A DNA stretch of 64,000 bases from Akkermansia sp. (GTDB lineage Bacteria > Verrucomicrobiota > Verrucomicrobiia > Verrucomicrobiales > Akkermansiaceae), in the NCBI GenBank assembly GCA_017555205.1, contig JAFZGW010000019.1:1-64000 (forward strand). The letters run 5' to 3'. The position numbers were made by a program, and so were the translations under genes. A model generated the notes under the pieces. It did no database searches. It was not told where the DNA came from and worked only from the letters and a program-made list of their open reading frames with translations. Shown in pieces: positions 22,808-32,012 of this stretch (position 1 is the first letter of the stretch; each line of letters opens with the position of its first letter).

Positions 22808-23902
22808 ATGGAAAGCCCGATGAACGGCAGCGCATTGAAAAAAGAAATAGAGTTTGCCCTGCAAGAAGACGAAAATCTGATTTGGGCAGAGCGCCGCAGC
22901 TACACAGTGGATGCAGACGTGGGCGCGGTACTGGGCGGCGGTGTGCTGTTGCTTGCACTGAGCGGCTTCTTCGCGTGGAAAGCCGCGCTCCCCGGAGCAC
23001 CCGACTATTGCAACGAATACACCATCTCGCTGAGCTTCATCGCGGCACTGGGCTGCCTGTTTACTGCCTTCTATAGCGTAAAAACCCATGGCAGAACAAT
23101 TTATGCGCTCACGGAACAGCGGGCGCTCATCGTGCAGATTCCCCCCTTCGGCAAACCCGTGATATATGCCATTCCCATCGCGCATGATATGGTATATCGA
23201 GTATCCACCCACTCCGATGGCAGCATAGACTATTACATGGCGGAAATCCCCTTCGGTCGTCATAACGTCCGCGACTACGGTTTCCTGCGTGTGCAAGGCA
23301 ACGATTCTCTGCATACTGAGCTGAAACGCTTGGGCGTCGAACTTCCGCAGCCCGGCGAGTCACACACCGCCCCCCACAGGCTGGATGCCTACCGAGGCAT
23401 CTCCCCCCTGCTCCCCATGGTCGGTTGGCTGGCAATTTTAGCGCTTATGCTCGCCGGAGCAGGCATGCAGCTCAGCGAGCCCACCACCCGTTCTTACCTG
23501 GATTTCAGCCTGCACGGAGAAAAGGCCACGGCCACAATCATCGGCTATAAGAAGGTAACCATCAACCGTACCACTATCATCAACGGCAAACGTGGCAACA
23601 CCACCACCGATGCGCCCGTTTATCACCCCATTTACCGCTTCAGGCTCCCGAATGGCTCCACTTGCCAAAGTGTTGAAACAGTGGGGGCTGCCAAGCCCAA
23701 ACTCCGCCCCGGTGAACAAGCCTCAATTTACTACTTTCCACAGCAGCCGGAACATGCCATGCGCCGAAACCTCGACAACTTCTCCATGCCACTCATCTTC
23801 CTCGGCATGGGTGGTGTATGCATCTACATGTTCCTGAACGCATGCCGACGCTGGTCCCGCGCAAAAAATCAGCCCTACTATCTCATAGCCCCGGACAAAT
23901 AA
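22808..23902 (+). CDS. DUF3592-like membrane protein with PH-like N-terminal domain
   Basis: 364 residues. Membrane helices lie near 38-58 and 70-90, followed by YALTEQRALIV, typical of bacterial PH-like domains, then a third helix near 205-225 and a DUF3592-like extracytoplasmic domain (ATIIGYKK ... YHPIYRFRLPNGSTCQS ... YYFPQQPEHA) and a last helix (LIFLGMGGVCIYMFLNAC). The start at 22808 is set by the consensus promoter, whose predicted transcript begins at the ATG; the frame is open farther upstream but that part would not be transcribed. Function unknown. Confidence 0.7.
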   Translation: MESPMNGSALKKEIEFALQEDENLIWAERRSYTVDADVGAVLGGGVLLLALSGFFAWKAALPGAPDYCNEYTISLSFIAALGCLFTAFYSVKTHGRTIYALTEQRALIVQIPPFGKPVIYAIPIAHDMVYRVSTHSDGSIDYYMAEIPFGRHNVRDYGFLRVQGNDSLHTELKRLGVELPQPGESHTAPHRLDAYRGISPLLPMVGWLAILALMLAGAGMQLSEPTTRSYLDFSLHGEKATATIIGYKKVTINRTTIINGKRGNTTTDAPVYHPIYRFRLPNGSTCQSVETVGAAKPKLRPGEQASIYYFPQQPEHAMRRNLDNFSMPLIFLGMGGVCIYMFLNACRRWSRAKNQPYYLIAPDK

Positions 23903-23991
23903 ACAAAGCACCCTCACAATGGGGATGCAAATGCTGTTGAAATTAGCTGATAACTTAGTCCGCACCTGCCAAACCAATACACACTTTAGGC

Positions 23992-24020
23992 TTGCAGCGA
24001 GGGGCATTTACCGCTAGAAT
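23992..24020 (+). promoter_or_regulatory. Promoter of prfA operon
   Basis: TTGCAG (23992-23997), 17-bp spacer, TAGAAT (24015-24020), 13 nt before the ATG at 24033: very short leader. Confidence 0.65.
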
Positions 24021-24032
24021 GGGGGCAGTACA

Positions 24033-25106
24033 ATGGATTATGCACCGCTGATAGAAAAGCGCCGCGCGCGACTGGCAGAGTTGGAGGAAGCAATAGCCGC
24101 CCCCGATTTATTCGATGACCGAGCACGGGCGGAGGAAATTATGCGCGAACATCGCCGCACTCAGGAACTGCTGCGCAGTTGGCAGGAGCTTTGTACCGCC
24201 CGCCAACAGCGGGAGGACGCTCAAGAACTCGTCAGCGGAGACGATGCCGACCTCGCAGAAATGGCAACTCTCGAACTTGAGGAGCTGGCACCCCGTATCG
24301 CCAAACTCGAAGAGGAAGTACAATACAGTCTGCTGCCGCGAGATGCCACGGAAGACCGCGATGCCATCGTAGAAATCCGAGCCGGTACAGGCGGAGATGA
24401 AGCCGCGCTTTTTGCCGGCAACCTGCTGAACATGTACCAACGCTACGCCGAAAATCGTGGTTGGCGAATGGAAATACTCGATGCCAGCCCGAATGACATC
24501 GGCGGCTTTAAAGAAGTGACAGCCCGAATCAGCGGCGAAGAGGTGTGCCGTTTCATGAAATATGAAAGCGGCGTACACCGCGTGCAGCGAGTACCGGCCA
24601 CAGAAACACAGGGGCGCATTCACACATCAACCGCCACGGTTGCCGTACTGCCGGAGGCGGAAGAAGTTGACGTAGAGATTCGCCCGGAAGATTTGCGAAT
24701 CGAGACATGCCGAGCCGGTGGTGCCGGCGGACAGCACGTAAACAGAACGGAATCCGCCGTACAGATTTTCCACCTGCCGACCGGTATCATGGTGCGCTGT
24801 GAAGATGGCCGCTCTCAGCTTAAAAACAAAGAAACCGGCTTACGAATTCTGCGAGCCAGACTCTTCGAAATGAAGCAGCGGGAGGCTCAGCAAAACTACT
24901 CCGCCCAGCGCAGGGCTCTCATTGGCTCCGGCGGGCGAGAAGAAAAGATTCGCACCTACAATTACCCGCAGAATCGCCTGACCGATCACCGCATAGGCTA
25001 CACGGCCTACAACCTCGACATCGTGCTGGCAGGCGGTGAGCTCGAGGACATCATTTCCCGCATGCAACACGCGGAAATGCAGGAGCGCATGGACGAACTT
25101 CAATAA
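24033..25106 (+). CDS. prfA: Peptide chain release factor 1
   Basis: 357 residues, standard length. Recognises UAA and UAG: the tripeptide anticodon PAT (188-190, RVPATETQG) is the PxT of RF1 rather than the SPF of RF2. GGQ (near 232-234, AGGAGGQHVNRTESAV) triggers peptidyl-tRNA hydrolysis. N-terminal helical domain contains the DLFDDRARA region. The next gene, prmC, methylates the GGQ glutamine of this protein, and the two are 8 bp apart in one operon. Confidence 0.97.
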   Translation: MDYAPLIEKRRARLAELEEAIAAPDLFDDRARAEEIMREHRRTQELLRSWQELCTARQQREDAQELVSGDDADLAEMATLELEELAPRIAKLEEEVQYSLLPRDATEDRDAIVEIRAGTGGDEAALFAGNLLNMYQRYAENRGWRMEILDASPNDIGGFKEVTARISGEEVCRFMKYESGVHRVQRVPATETQGRIHTSTATVAVLPEAEEVDVEIRPEDLRIETCRAGGAGGQHVNRTESAVQIFHLPTGIMVRCEDGRSQLKNKETGLRILRARLFEMKQREAQQNYSAQRRALIGSGGREEKIRTYNYPQNRLTDHRIGYTAYNLDIVLAGGELEDIISRMQHAEMQERMDELQ

Positions 25107-25114
25107 CACGCACC

Positions 25115-26020
25115 ATGAAGACCATACAGGATGTACTGACAACCGGCACCACCTATCTGGAGTCGCGCGGGATTGAGGGGGCTCGGCATTCCATGCAGAG
25201 CCTGCTGGTACATGTGCTGGGTAAAAATAAGACCTGGCTTTACCTGCATTACGATGACCCACTCACGGAACAGCAACTGATTCCGCTGCGAGAACTGCTG
25301 CGCGAACGCGGCAAGGGCGTGCCGTTACAACACCTACTGGGCAGCACGGAATTTTACCGTCGAGAGTTCCGAACCGATGCCCGAGCTCTTATTCCCCGCC
25401 CCGAAACGGAAGAACTTGTGGAGCTCGCGCTGAGCATGGCAAGCAGGCAGGAGGGAATGCGAGTTCTCGATATGGGCTGTGGCTCAGGTATCATCGGCAT
25501 AACTCTGGCGCTGGAACTTGCCAAGTATCAGCCGGAGGTTGTTATGGCCGACATATCGGAGCCGGCTCTATCTCTGACGCTGGAAAACGCAACAGCATTG
25601 GCCGCGCGAGTTAAAACATACCGCAGCGACCTATTCTCCGCGTGGCAACCGGCAGAAGACAACGCTGTAGTCCCCCCGTCGGGATTTAACCTGGTATTGG
25701 CGAATCTTCCCTACGTGCCAGATGGCGAGCAGGTTGCAACAGAAGTTACCTATGATCCCACCACGGCGTTGTACGGTGGACCTGACGGTTTGGATGTGGT
25801 GCGGCGTTTTCTGAAAGATGCGCTGCCACACATGGCTGAGGGGTGCCTGGTGCTGCTGGAAGTTGGGCATGACCAAGGCTCTGCCACCTGTGCCGCCATG
25901 GCAGAGCTGGGCTACACCGGCACAAGAGTACTCAGTGATATGAGCGGTAAAGCGCGTTTCCCCATGGGGTATGCACCGGCTCCGGTAGCAACTCAGCCCG
26001 CAACAAGTGCCGATGAGTGA
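25115..26020 (+). CDS. prmC: Release factor glutamine methyltransferase
   Basis: 301 residues. VLDMGCGSGIIGITLA is the SAM-binding motif and NLPYVP (near 195) the substrate-binding NPPY variant that holds the target glutamine. N-terminal helical domain (residues 1-85) contacts the release factor. It N5-methylates the Gln of the GGQ motif in RF1 and RF2, raising termination efficiency. Starts 8 bp after prfA, its substrate gene; ends overlapping the next gene by 8 bp. C-terminal tail (PAPVATQPATSADE) is low complexity. Confidence 0.95.
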   Translation: MKTIQDVLTTGTTYLESRGIEGARHSMQSLLVHVLGKNKTWLYLHYDDPLTEQQLIPLRELLRERGKGVPLQHLLGSTEFYRREFRTDARALIPRPETEELVELALSMASRQEGMRVLDMGCGSGIIGITLALELAKYQPEVVMADISEPALSLTLENATALAARVKTYRSDLFSAWQPAEDNAVVPPSGFNLVLANLPYVPDGEQVATEVTYDPTTALYGGPDGLDVVRRFLKDALPHMAEGCLVLLEVGHDQGSATCAAMAELGYTGTRVLSDMSGKARFPMGYAPAPVATQPATSADE

Positions 26021-26657
26021 CAATTGGTACATTTTCCCCATAGTGCGGCAGGTCGTAAGCAAAGTGGCAACAATCGCTTTTATACTGTTGCTGCTCTGCG
26101 CACTGTTAGCCGTTATCGAACTACTGTTGTTGTTGGTCGGTGCAGTTATACCGGGGCTTATATGCGGACTAGGTTCGGAGTTTGTCTTTGCGCTGGTACT
26201 GCTTACCTGTAGTTTGCTCATGGCGTGGAGCCACCGAGTTCTGCTTGCGCATGGTGGCATGACCATCACCGGTTTTTTTTGCAATTCAGCCGTTGTACTG
26301 AGTGCCGTTATGGTGATAGGCGGATTTTTCAGCCTGATTATCGGCGGGGAAGCCGACATCAATTATCCGCGGCTATCGTTCATCATCTGCCCGCTGTTGT
26401 TATTTGTATTAACACTCAATTTCAACAACATGGCAGCCCTCCCCCTCCCCCTGCGTCTGCAGCTTACCCTTGCGTCAATCCTCGCCGTATTGGTACCCGT
26501 AACTTCTCTTCCCGGACTGTTAATCATAAACACGGCGCTGAAAATAGCACTGGCCGCCTGCACCGCACCACTGCTGCGCAAACTGGCTAAACTGGTGCCA
26601 TACATCATCAGCCTGCCGGAACCGGCACCGCCCATCACACGCCGCCCATCAAAATGA
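26013..26657 (+). CDS. Polytopic membrane protein
   Basis: 214 residues with about six hydrophobic segments (near 20-40, 42-65, 80-100, 105-125, 135-150, 155-185) and a basic C-terminus. No recognised family or polar motif. The ATG at 26013 overlaps the end of prmC by 8 bp, so it is translated from the prfA-prmC message; the in-frame GTG six bases upstream is less likely. Function cannot be assigned. Confidence 0.65.
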   Translation: MSDNWYIFPIVRQVVSKVATIAFILLLLCALLAVIELLLLLVGAVIPGLICGLGSEFVFALVLLTCSLLMAWSHRVLLAHGGMTITGFFCNSAVVLSAVMVIGGFFSLIIGGEADINYPRLSFIICPLLLFVLTLNFNNMAALPLPLRLQLTLASILAVLVPVTSLPGLLIINTALKIALAACTAPLLRKLAKLVPYIISLPEPAPPITRRPSK

Positions 26658-26661
26658 GGGT

Positions 26662-26690
26662 TGCCCAATATCAGCTTTTGTGCTATAATT
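26662..26690 (+). promoter_or_regulatory. Promoter of trkH operon
   Basis: TTGCCC (26662-26667), 17-bp spacer, TATAAT (26685-26690); leader about 16 nt to the ATG at 26713. Confidence 0.65.
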
Positions 26691-26712
26691 CGCCCGACGC
26701 ACATTCAAAGGC

Positions 26713-28500
26713 ATGACTCCCCCCCGCGAAAGACAATACCGCGCCCTCGAGTACCCCGAAATCATTTCCGGAGTGCTTGCGTTGGTGGTTATTGGTTGGG
26801 AGGCCTGCTTTTCCGGGCTGGCTACGGGGCCGTCCGAGTTGCAATTATTCTTACAGGGCACACACCCGTTGCTTTGTGCTGTCGTATGGTTCAACACGCT
26901 TACCGTACTGCTGCACTTCATCACAAAACTCGTGCACCGGGAATCCCCCGGGCGTTTCCTATGGTGGCAGCTATTCATAGGATTGGCAGCCTCATTCGTG
27001 TTTTTCGGCGGAATCCGGCAAACGCTCCCGGCTATATTTTTCCGCATCAGCATCGTACTGAGCTTCATCATCGGTATTTTTTCGCTGGTTAATATCAGCT
27101 CACTGCTGAGAGCACGCGGAAGGCAAAGCCGCCCCCGCAGTCGCAGCGAATGGAGCCCGGCTATTCTCTTTTTCACATGGATGATGGCGTTCGTGCTTAT
27201 CAGTACAATGATACTGCTCACCCCCGGTGCTACGCGAGTGCCAATCAGCTTTACGGAAGCATTCTTCACCTGCGCCTCGGCCATATCCATCACCGGGCTC
27301 ACCTGTGTAGACGTGGCGAGCACCTTCACCCCACTGGGTAAAATCGTGCTGCTCATTGACATTCAGATTGGTGCATTGGGTGTCATGACCTTCTCATACT
27401 TTGTACTTCTGATGGTCGGCAAGCAACTCGCCGTTCGAGACCGACTGGCCATTTCCTCCCTGCTCGATCAGCGAGGGGTCAACATCATCCCCGCGCTCAT
27501 CAAATCCGTAATCTATGTGACATTCAGCGTAGAGCTGATTGGTGCCACGCTGCTGTACTTCCTTTGGCTGGGTGCACCCGGAGTGCCGCAGGAGCACCTG
27601 TGGTTCCGCTCACTGTTTCATGCCGTATCAGCCTTCTGCAACGCCGGTATATCTCTATTCCCGCAAAACATGGCAGAAGCCTGCGTTGCACACGATAAAG
27701 CCGTGCAAGGCATCATGATGCTGCTTACCCTCGCCGGTACACTGGGATTCAGTGTATATCTGGAGGCTATCACGCGCATCAGCAACAAGGTAATGGGGCG
27801 CCGCAATCCCTACCGCTGGAGCACACATAGCTGGCTGGTGGTGCGAGTTACCCTAATTGTGATGCTGGTCGGCAGTGTGGGACTGGCCTTGTTGGGAGCG
27901 TTCGAACCTTCCGCCCACGGTCAATCTCCCGACTTTAATATGTGGGAAAGCGTGTGGAATACCATCGGTCGCTCAGCCGGTTTCACCATAACCAATATCA
28001 GCGACTACGGTCAGGTTTACCAGCTATTTCTCTGTCTTCTCATGTTTGTAGGCGGCAATCCGGCCGGTACAGGTGGTGGTGTATTTGCCCCGGTGGTAGC
28101 ACTGTGCGTGCTCGAGGTACTGCGCGTGCTGCGTGGCCAGCAAGACTTGAACCTGCACGGACGCCGAATTGCCCGCAACACAGTTGAACGAGCCATGGCT
28201 ACGGTCGTGCTCTCCACATTCCTGATTTTCGCCGGTACGATGTTGCTCATTCTGCTCGAACCCGGCATCGCCCAATCCGCAAACGGCACCATTAAATTAC
28301 TCTTTCTGGAAATCAGCGCCTACACCACCACCGGTTATTCTATTTGTAACCCCGGTGAACTTTCTGATTTCTCCAAATTCTTCATCAGTGCCAACATGCT
28401 CTTCGGCCGAGTCGGCATGTTCACCTTCATGCTCATCTTTATTAAGCAGAAAGAACCGTCCCCCCTTCGTTACCCCGAAACTCGTTTACCTTTAACCTGA
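26713..28500 (+). CDS. trkH: Trk/Ktr-type potassium transporter, membrane subunit
   Basis: 595 residues. The four pore loops with filter Gly are visible: SITGLTCVD (near 195), CNAGISLF (near 309), RSAGFTITN (near 419) and TTTGYSI (near 539), typical of TrkH/KtrB. An extra N-terminal block of about four membrane helices (residues 15-130) makes it longer than KtrB (~450). It moves K+ into the cell together with a cytoplasmic RCK subunit, encoded 13 bp downstream. KtrB-like naming is an alternative because the partner is short. Confidence 0.92.
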   Translation: MTPPRERQYRALEYPEIISGVLALVVIGWEACFSGLATGPSELQLFLQGTHPLLCAVVWFNTLTVLLHFITKLVHRESPGRFLWWQLFIGLAASFVFFGGIRQTLPAIFFRISIVLSFIIGIFSLVNISSLLRARGRQSRPRSRSEWSPAILFFTWMMAFVLISTMILLTPGATRVPISFTEAFFTCASAISITGLTCVDVASTFTPLGKIVLLIDIQIGALGVMTFSYFVLLMVGKQLAVRDRLAISSLLDQRGVNIIPALIKSVIYVTFSVELIGATLLYFLWLGAPGVPQEHLWFRSLFHAVSAFCNAGISLFPQNMAEACVAHDKAVQGIMMLLTLAGTLGFSVYLEAITRISNKVMGRRNPYRWSTHSWLVVRVTLIVMLVGSVGLALLGAFEPSAHGQSPDFNMWESVWNTIGRSAGFTITNISDYGQVYQLFLCLLMFVGGNPAGTGGGVFAPVVALCVLEVLRVLRGQQDLNLHGRRIARNTVERAMATVVLSTFLIFAGTMLLILLEPGIAQSANGTIKLLFLEISAYTTTGYSICNPGELSDFSKFFISANMLFGRVGMFTFMLIFIKQKEPSPLRYPETRLPLT

Positions 28501-28513
28501 TACCACCGGATAT

Positions 28514-29215
28514 ATGAAATTCGTCATTATCGGCTTAGGCCAATTCGGCAAAGCACTCGCCATGTACCTGAGCGACAGCGGTTTTGAAGTCACTGTGCTC
28601 GACCAGAAAGAAAGTGTGGTGGAAGAAATCCGCAACCATGTAGCCGATGCCCAAATCGGCGATGCCACCGACATCCGCGCCTTGCGCCGCCTTGATTTGC
28701 AAGGGGATGATACCTACGTTATCGTTGCGGTCGGTGAATGCTTCGAGCGAAATATCCTCATCACAGCCCAGCTCAAAGAACTCGGTGTCAAAAACCTCTA
28801 TGCCCGCAGCGTCAACGAACTGCACGGCAAAGTGCTCAAGCTTATCGGCGTGAGCGACCTCTTCCGCGTGGAAGACGTAGCAGCCAAGCAGCTTGCAGCC
28901 CGTTTCGTCAACGAAGGGCTTATGCGACTGCGCAAAATAGATGCCACCCATTCACTTGCCGACGTCCGTCTGCCGGATGACTGGGTAGGCCGCACCCTGC
29001 AAGAAGTCAACATGCGCAAGCAATACCACATCAACCTATTGACAGTTCGCCGAGGCAAATTGAGCGAAACCAGCAACGACGACGTATTGCTCGCCCCTGA
29101 ACAACCGGTGATTGACACACCCGACCCCGGCATGAAGTTTCAGGAGGGTGACGTCTTGGTTATCTTCGGCAAAGATGGCGATTTAACCGCATTTGTAAAG
29201 AAATTCAACCTCTGA
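28514..29215 (+). CDS. trkA: TrkA/KtrA-type RCK regulatory subunit
   Basis: 233 residues. RCK_N Rossmann domain with IIGLGQFGKALA (residues 4-15) for nucleotide binding and the acidic end of strand 2 (VTVLDQKE), then an RCK_C domain (from ~145) that usually binds a ligand. One RCK unit only, so nearer to KtrA/KtrC than to the doubled E. coli TrkA. It gates the adjacent membrane subunit according to bound nucleotide. Starts 13 bp after trkH. Confidence 0.92.
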   Translation: MKFVIIGLGQFGKALAMYLSDSGFEVTVLDQKESVVEEIRNHVADAQIGDATDIRALRRLDLQGDDTYVIVAVGECFERNILITAQLKELGVKNLYARSVNELHGKVLKLIGVSDLFRVEDVAAKQLAARFVNEGLMRLRKIDATHSLADVRLPDDWVGRTLQEVNMRKQYHINLLTVRRGKLSETSNDDVLLAPEQPVIDTPDPGMKFQEGDVLVIFGKDGDLTAFVKKFNL

Positions 29216-29223
29216 TTCCCACC

Positions 29224-29838
29224 ATGAGCGCCCGCGTCATCCTCCCCGAAAAACAGTTCGGCGGTTATATTTTCGACCTCGACGGCACACTTGTCGACAG
29301 TATGCCCACTCACTACAAGGCGTGGCGGCAAGCTCTGCAAAACAATGGTGCACCGCCTCATGTGTTCCTGTGGGATGAATTCGTTGCCCACGGCGGCATG
29401 GCAGCACCCGATATTGTGGCAGATTTGAACCGCACCTATGGTTTACAGATGGAGCCCCTTGCGGTTGCTGCAGAAAAACGAGCACTCTATGACAGCCTAC
29501 TGGAGAGCGAGCAACTCCCCATCATTCCCGAGACCGTCGGGCTGGTACGCCAACTTCACGCACAGGGAACACCCTACGCCATCGGTACCGGTAGTGCTAT
29601 CAATGGCGCACTTGCCACCCTGCGTTCCGCGGGTATCGCCGAGCTCTTTACCATCATCGTCACCCCCGATGATGTTCCCCCCGGTCGCGGCAAACCCGAG
29701 CCGGACATCTTCCTGCTGGCGGCAGAGCGTATGAATGTGGCGCCGGCCGACTGCGTGGTATTCGAAGATGCAGAGCCCGGTATACAAGCCGCCATAGCCG
29801 CGGGCATGGCACAGGTTCGAGTGGCACCCTGCTTATAA
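29224..29838 (+). CDS. HAD-superfamily phosphatase, beta-phosphoglucomutase-like
   Basis: 204 residues. Motif I FDLDGTLVDSMPTHY (nucleophile D and acid D), motif II GTGSA, motif III lysine in GRGKPEPDIF and motif IV VVFEDAEPGIQAA. The cap region (residues 25-90) is of the small helical C1 type seen in beta-phosphoglucomutases and sugar-phosphate phosphatases. Last gene of the trkH-trkA operon, 8 bp after trkA, followed by a terminator. The exact substrate cannot be read; no link to K+ transport is evident. Confidence 0.9.
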   Translation: MSARVILPEKQFGGYIFDLDGTLVDSMPTHYKAWRQALQNNGAPPHVFLWDEFVAHGGMAAPDIVADLNRTYGLQMEPLAVAAEKRALYDSLLESEQLPIIPETVGLVRQLHAQGTPYAIGTGSAINGALATLRSAGIAELFTIIVTPDDVPPGRGKPEPDIFLLAAERMNVAPADCVVFEDAEPGIQAAIAAGMAQVRVAPCL

Positions 29839-29847
29839 CAAATAGAA

Positions 29848-29888
29848 AGGGCTCTGCGAGAAAATAACGCAGAGCCCTCATATTTTTC
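29848..29888 (+). terminator. Terminator of the trkH-trkA-HAD operon
   Basis: 11-bp perfect stem AGGGCTCTGCG/CGCAGAGCCCT with a 9-nt loop, then CATATTTTTCTT. Confidence 0.85.
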
Positions 29889-29914
29889 TTGTGCACCGAC
29901 TACCGGAGCAGCAC

Positions 29915-30559
29915 TCAATCATCTATTGTAAAATCAAACTCAGCAGCCGGATCCGTCGAGACCTCAAACTCAACCTCCGGAGCAGTCGTATCTGCCGGCA
30001 ATTTCTTAATCGCATCTTTCACGACCGCAGCCACCATCTTAGCCGGCACTACCTCCGCACCGGTCACAGAGGGCTCCTGCCACAGGTAAGACTTGCGCGA
30101 ATCCCGCAACTGACCACCGGAGTACAAATCCACGCGCCAAGACAACACATCGCCCAAACGCTTGCGCACGTCGCCGTTGAAAGCAAATCGATACAGGTGA
30201 ATACCCTTGCCACTGCGGGGCTCTTTCACCTCGTGCTCAGCAGTCAGCACAGTCGAGCCCATACGCGCCTGCGTATACTGCATGACCAGCTTTATCGGCT
30301 TATCCGGCTCGGCATCATACCAGCGAATATAGTAGTAGTCACCAAGCCTTTCCTCGCGCTGTTTTTTGGTGTTCGCCCCGTGCATCAGGTAACGATTATT
30401 TGCTCTCAGCGGGCTGCTGTACCACGAGCCGGACTCATAACCGGTAACTTTCAGCGGCACATCCGCAACATTGGTAATGTAGGAATGCTCCACCGACTGA
30501 CATGCCGCCGCGAACAGCATACCTACCGAGGCAAGAACAAAACTGCTAAAACTGCGCAT
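29915..30559 (-). CDS. Lipoprotein, 214 residues
   Basis: From the ATG at 30559 the protein starts MRSFSSFVLASVGMLFAAAC, a lipoprotein signal with Cys20. The mature part is beta-rich (YITNVADVPLKVTGYESGSW ...) with a conserved-looking RWYDAEPDKPIKLVM and an acidic C-terminus (EFEVSTDPAAEFDFTIDD). I recognise no named family; structural similarity to envelope lipoproteins with a beta-sandwich is possible. A TTGACA promoter puts the transcript start about on this ATG, favouring it over the start six codons upstream. Confidence 0.7.
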   Translation of the reverse strand: MRSFSSFVLASVGMLFAAACQSVEHSYITNVADVPLKVTGYESGSWYSSPLRANNRYLMHGANTKKQREERLGDYYYIRWYDAEPDKPIKLVMQYTQARMGSTVLTAEHEVKEPRSGKGIHLYRFAFNGDVRKRLGDVLSWRVDLYSGGQLRDSRKSYLWQEPSVTGAEVVPAKMVAAVVKDAIKKLPADTTAPEVEFEVSTDPAAEFDFTIDD

Positions 30560-30565
30560 ACAGTT

Positions 30566-30594
30566 ATTCAACAACACTACCGCCGATTTGTCAA
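30566..30594 (-). promoter_or_regulatory. Promoter of the lipoprotein gene
   Basis: TTGACA (30594-30589), 17-bp spacer, TTGAAT (30571-30566) on the minus strand, 7 nt from the ATG at 30559. The -10 is weak. Confidence 0.45.
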
Positions 30595-30625
30595 TGAAAA
30601 AAGTATGGCACTACCATGCCATAGC

Positions 30626-30668
30626 AAAAAAGAGACGCGATATCAGGCTTACGCCGAATATCGCGTCT
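30626..30668 (-). terminator. Terminator of tRNA-Cys
   Basis: 11-bp stem AGACGCGATAT/ATATCGCGTCT, 14-nt loop, then a run of six T on the minus strand. Confidence 0.85.
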
Positions 30669-30678
30669 TTCGCTTCAG

Positions 30679-30752
30679 AGGCGGGAGTGGGATTTGAACC
30701 CACGAATGTCGGTTTTGCAAACCGATGCCTTAGGCCACTTGGCTATCCCGCC
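30679..30752 (-). tRNA. tRNA-Cys (GCA)
   Basis: 74 nt on the minus strand. Acceptor GGCGGGA pairs with TCCCGCC; D-arm GCC...GGC; anticodon stem TCGGT/ACCGA with loop TTGCAAA, anticodon GCA; T-arm GTGGG TTCAAAT CCCAC. The CCA end is not encoded and must be added after transcription. It is intact, and its 3' end differs from the tRNA fragment at 2365, so the two are unrelated integration targets. Confidence 0.97.
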
Positions 30753-30851
30753 CTTGCTGAGGTGCGCCGCAAGTTTATCACCTACTCCGCCCCAAGTCAA
30801 GCAAATAATTTTATTTTTCTTTATTTTTGTCGCTTTTTTGGCAAAAATCAA

Positions 30852-31838
30852 TCAGCGCGGCATCAGCTCTGCAACCCAAGTCCCGCCGATAGTGAGCCAT
30901 ATCGGCAGAGTAATGAATGAGCAAATAGTTGTAACAAGCAAAATCTGCGTACCAACCTCGGGGCGCCCACCAAAACGCTTAGCTATAATAACAGGTATCA
31001 CCGCACTGGGAATCGCACTCTGAATGACCATGATACGCTTAATAAGCGGATCAACCGGCAGAGCCCACGCTACCAGCAAAATCAACGCCGGTGCCAGCAC
31101 CAATCGAGTCAGCAGCCCGGCTATCAGCATGCGTGGCTGCCATGTGAAATTACGAGTCAAATCATACATGGAGCAACCGAAAATAATCAGACAGATTGGC
31201 GTAGCAATAGCTCCAATCATCTCGGTCGTTTTCATCACAGGCGGCAGGGCGACATACTGCCCCAACCCACTCCACGCTAGTAACAGGGAAATACATACCG
31301 CCAGCAGCGGCGCCCGGAACAGAGCAGCAAAACTCATATTCCCCAGCCCGCCGCACATCAAAATCACCCCCACACTCCACACAAAGAGCTCGCAGCCCAT
31401 GTTGTGAATAAAAAGCACCCCCATGGATGGGTCTCCCGCACTACTGAAAAGCATGTGGACAATGGGAATAACGAAAAAGGCATAATTCTGCACACCGGCG
31501 GTCAGGGTAAAGGTACGCAACCCGGTACCGATACGCAGGCGCAACATACGCGCGACCAACCACGCCACCAGCACACCAAGGCACATCTCCAGAAAACCGC
31601 ATGCTATCGCCTGCCCTGAGAAAGCAAACGGGGTAATGCGTGAGTCCGCCTCCGTCACCATATATTTCATGATATTGTAAAATATCAGGCACGGGTACCC
31701 CACATCCATAGCCAAACGGGTTATCACAGCATCGTGCTGAGGTTCAATCGCCTTCTTGTGCCGCAGCCAGAAACCTACAGCAAAAAAGACAAATACCGGA
31801 ATGGTCGACAAAAATGAATTCAATATGAGCTCAGTCAT
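30852..31838 (-). CDS. AEC-family permease (auxin efflux carrier-like)
   Basis: 328 residues with about ten membrane helices in two five-helix halves. PVFVFFAVGFWLRH near the start, a charged loop after helix 5, and NYAFFVIPI/FGCSMYDL segments match the AEC (BASS-fold) transporters, which export or import small organic acids such as malate. The ATG at 31838 is chosen because the -10 box TAAAAT (31855-31850) overlaps the earlier start codon. Substrate unknown. Transcribed alone, between tRNA-Cys and the divergent asd gene. Confidence 0.82.
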   Translation of the reverse strand: MTELILNSFLSTIPVFVFFAVGFWLRHKKAIEPQHDAVITRLAMDVGYPCLIFYNIMKYMVTEADSRITPFAFSGQAIACGFLEMCLGVLVAWLVARMLRLRIGTGLRTFTLTAGVQNYAFFVIPIVHMLFSSAGDPSMGVLFIHNMGCELFVWSVGVILMCGGLGNMSFAALFRAPLLAVCISLLLAWSGLGQYVALPPVMKTTEMIGAIATPICLIIFGCSMYDLTRNFTWQPRMLIAGLLTRLVLAPALILLVAWALPVDPLIKRIMVIQSAIPSAVIPVIIAKRFGGRPEVGTQILLVTTICSFITLPIWLTIGGTWVAELMPR

Positions 31839-31849
31839 GCAATGCGCAC

Positions 31850-31878
31850 ATTTTAGCACCCGTTCACATTACTTGCAA
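31850..31878 (-). promoter_or_regulatory. Promoter of the AEC permease gene
   Basis: TTGCAA (31878-31873), 17-bp spacer, TAAAAT (31855-31850) on the minus strand; 12 nt from the ATG at 31838. Confidence 0.65.
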
Positions 31879-31921
31879 GCGCATTCCGCACCACAAAAGA
31901 ACAATGTGGAATTTATTTGTC

Positions 31922-31949
31922 TTGCCATTCATGGTAAAAACGCTATAAT
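31922..31949 (+). promoter_or_regulatory. Promoter of the asd operon
   Basis: TTGCCA (31922-31927), 16-bp spacer, TATAAT (31944-31949); leader about 57 nt to asd. Confidence 0.65.
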
Positions 31950-32012
31950 AACGCGGGCGCACTTGAAAGACAGAGTGCAGCACCGCAGAACTCAGAAACC
32001 AGATATCGACAT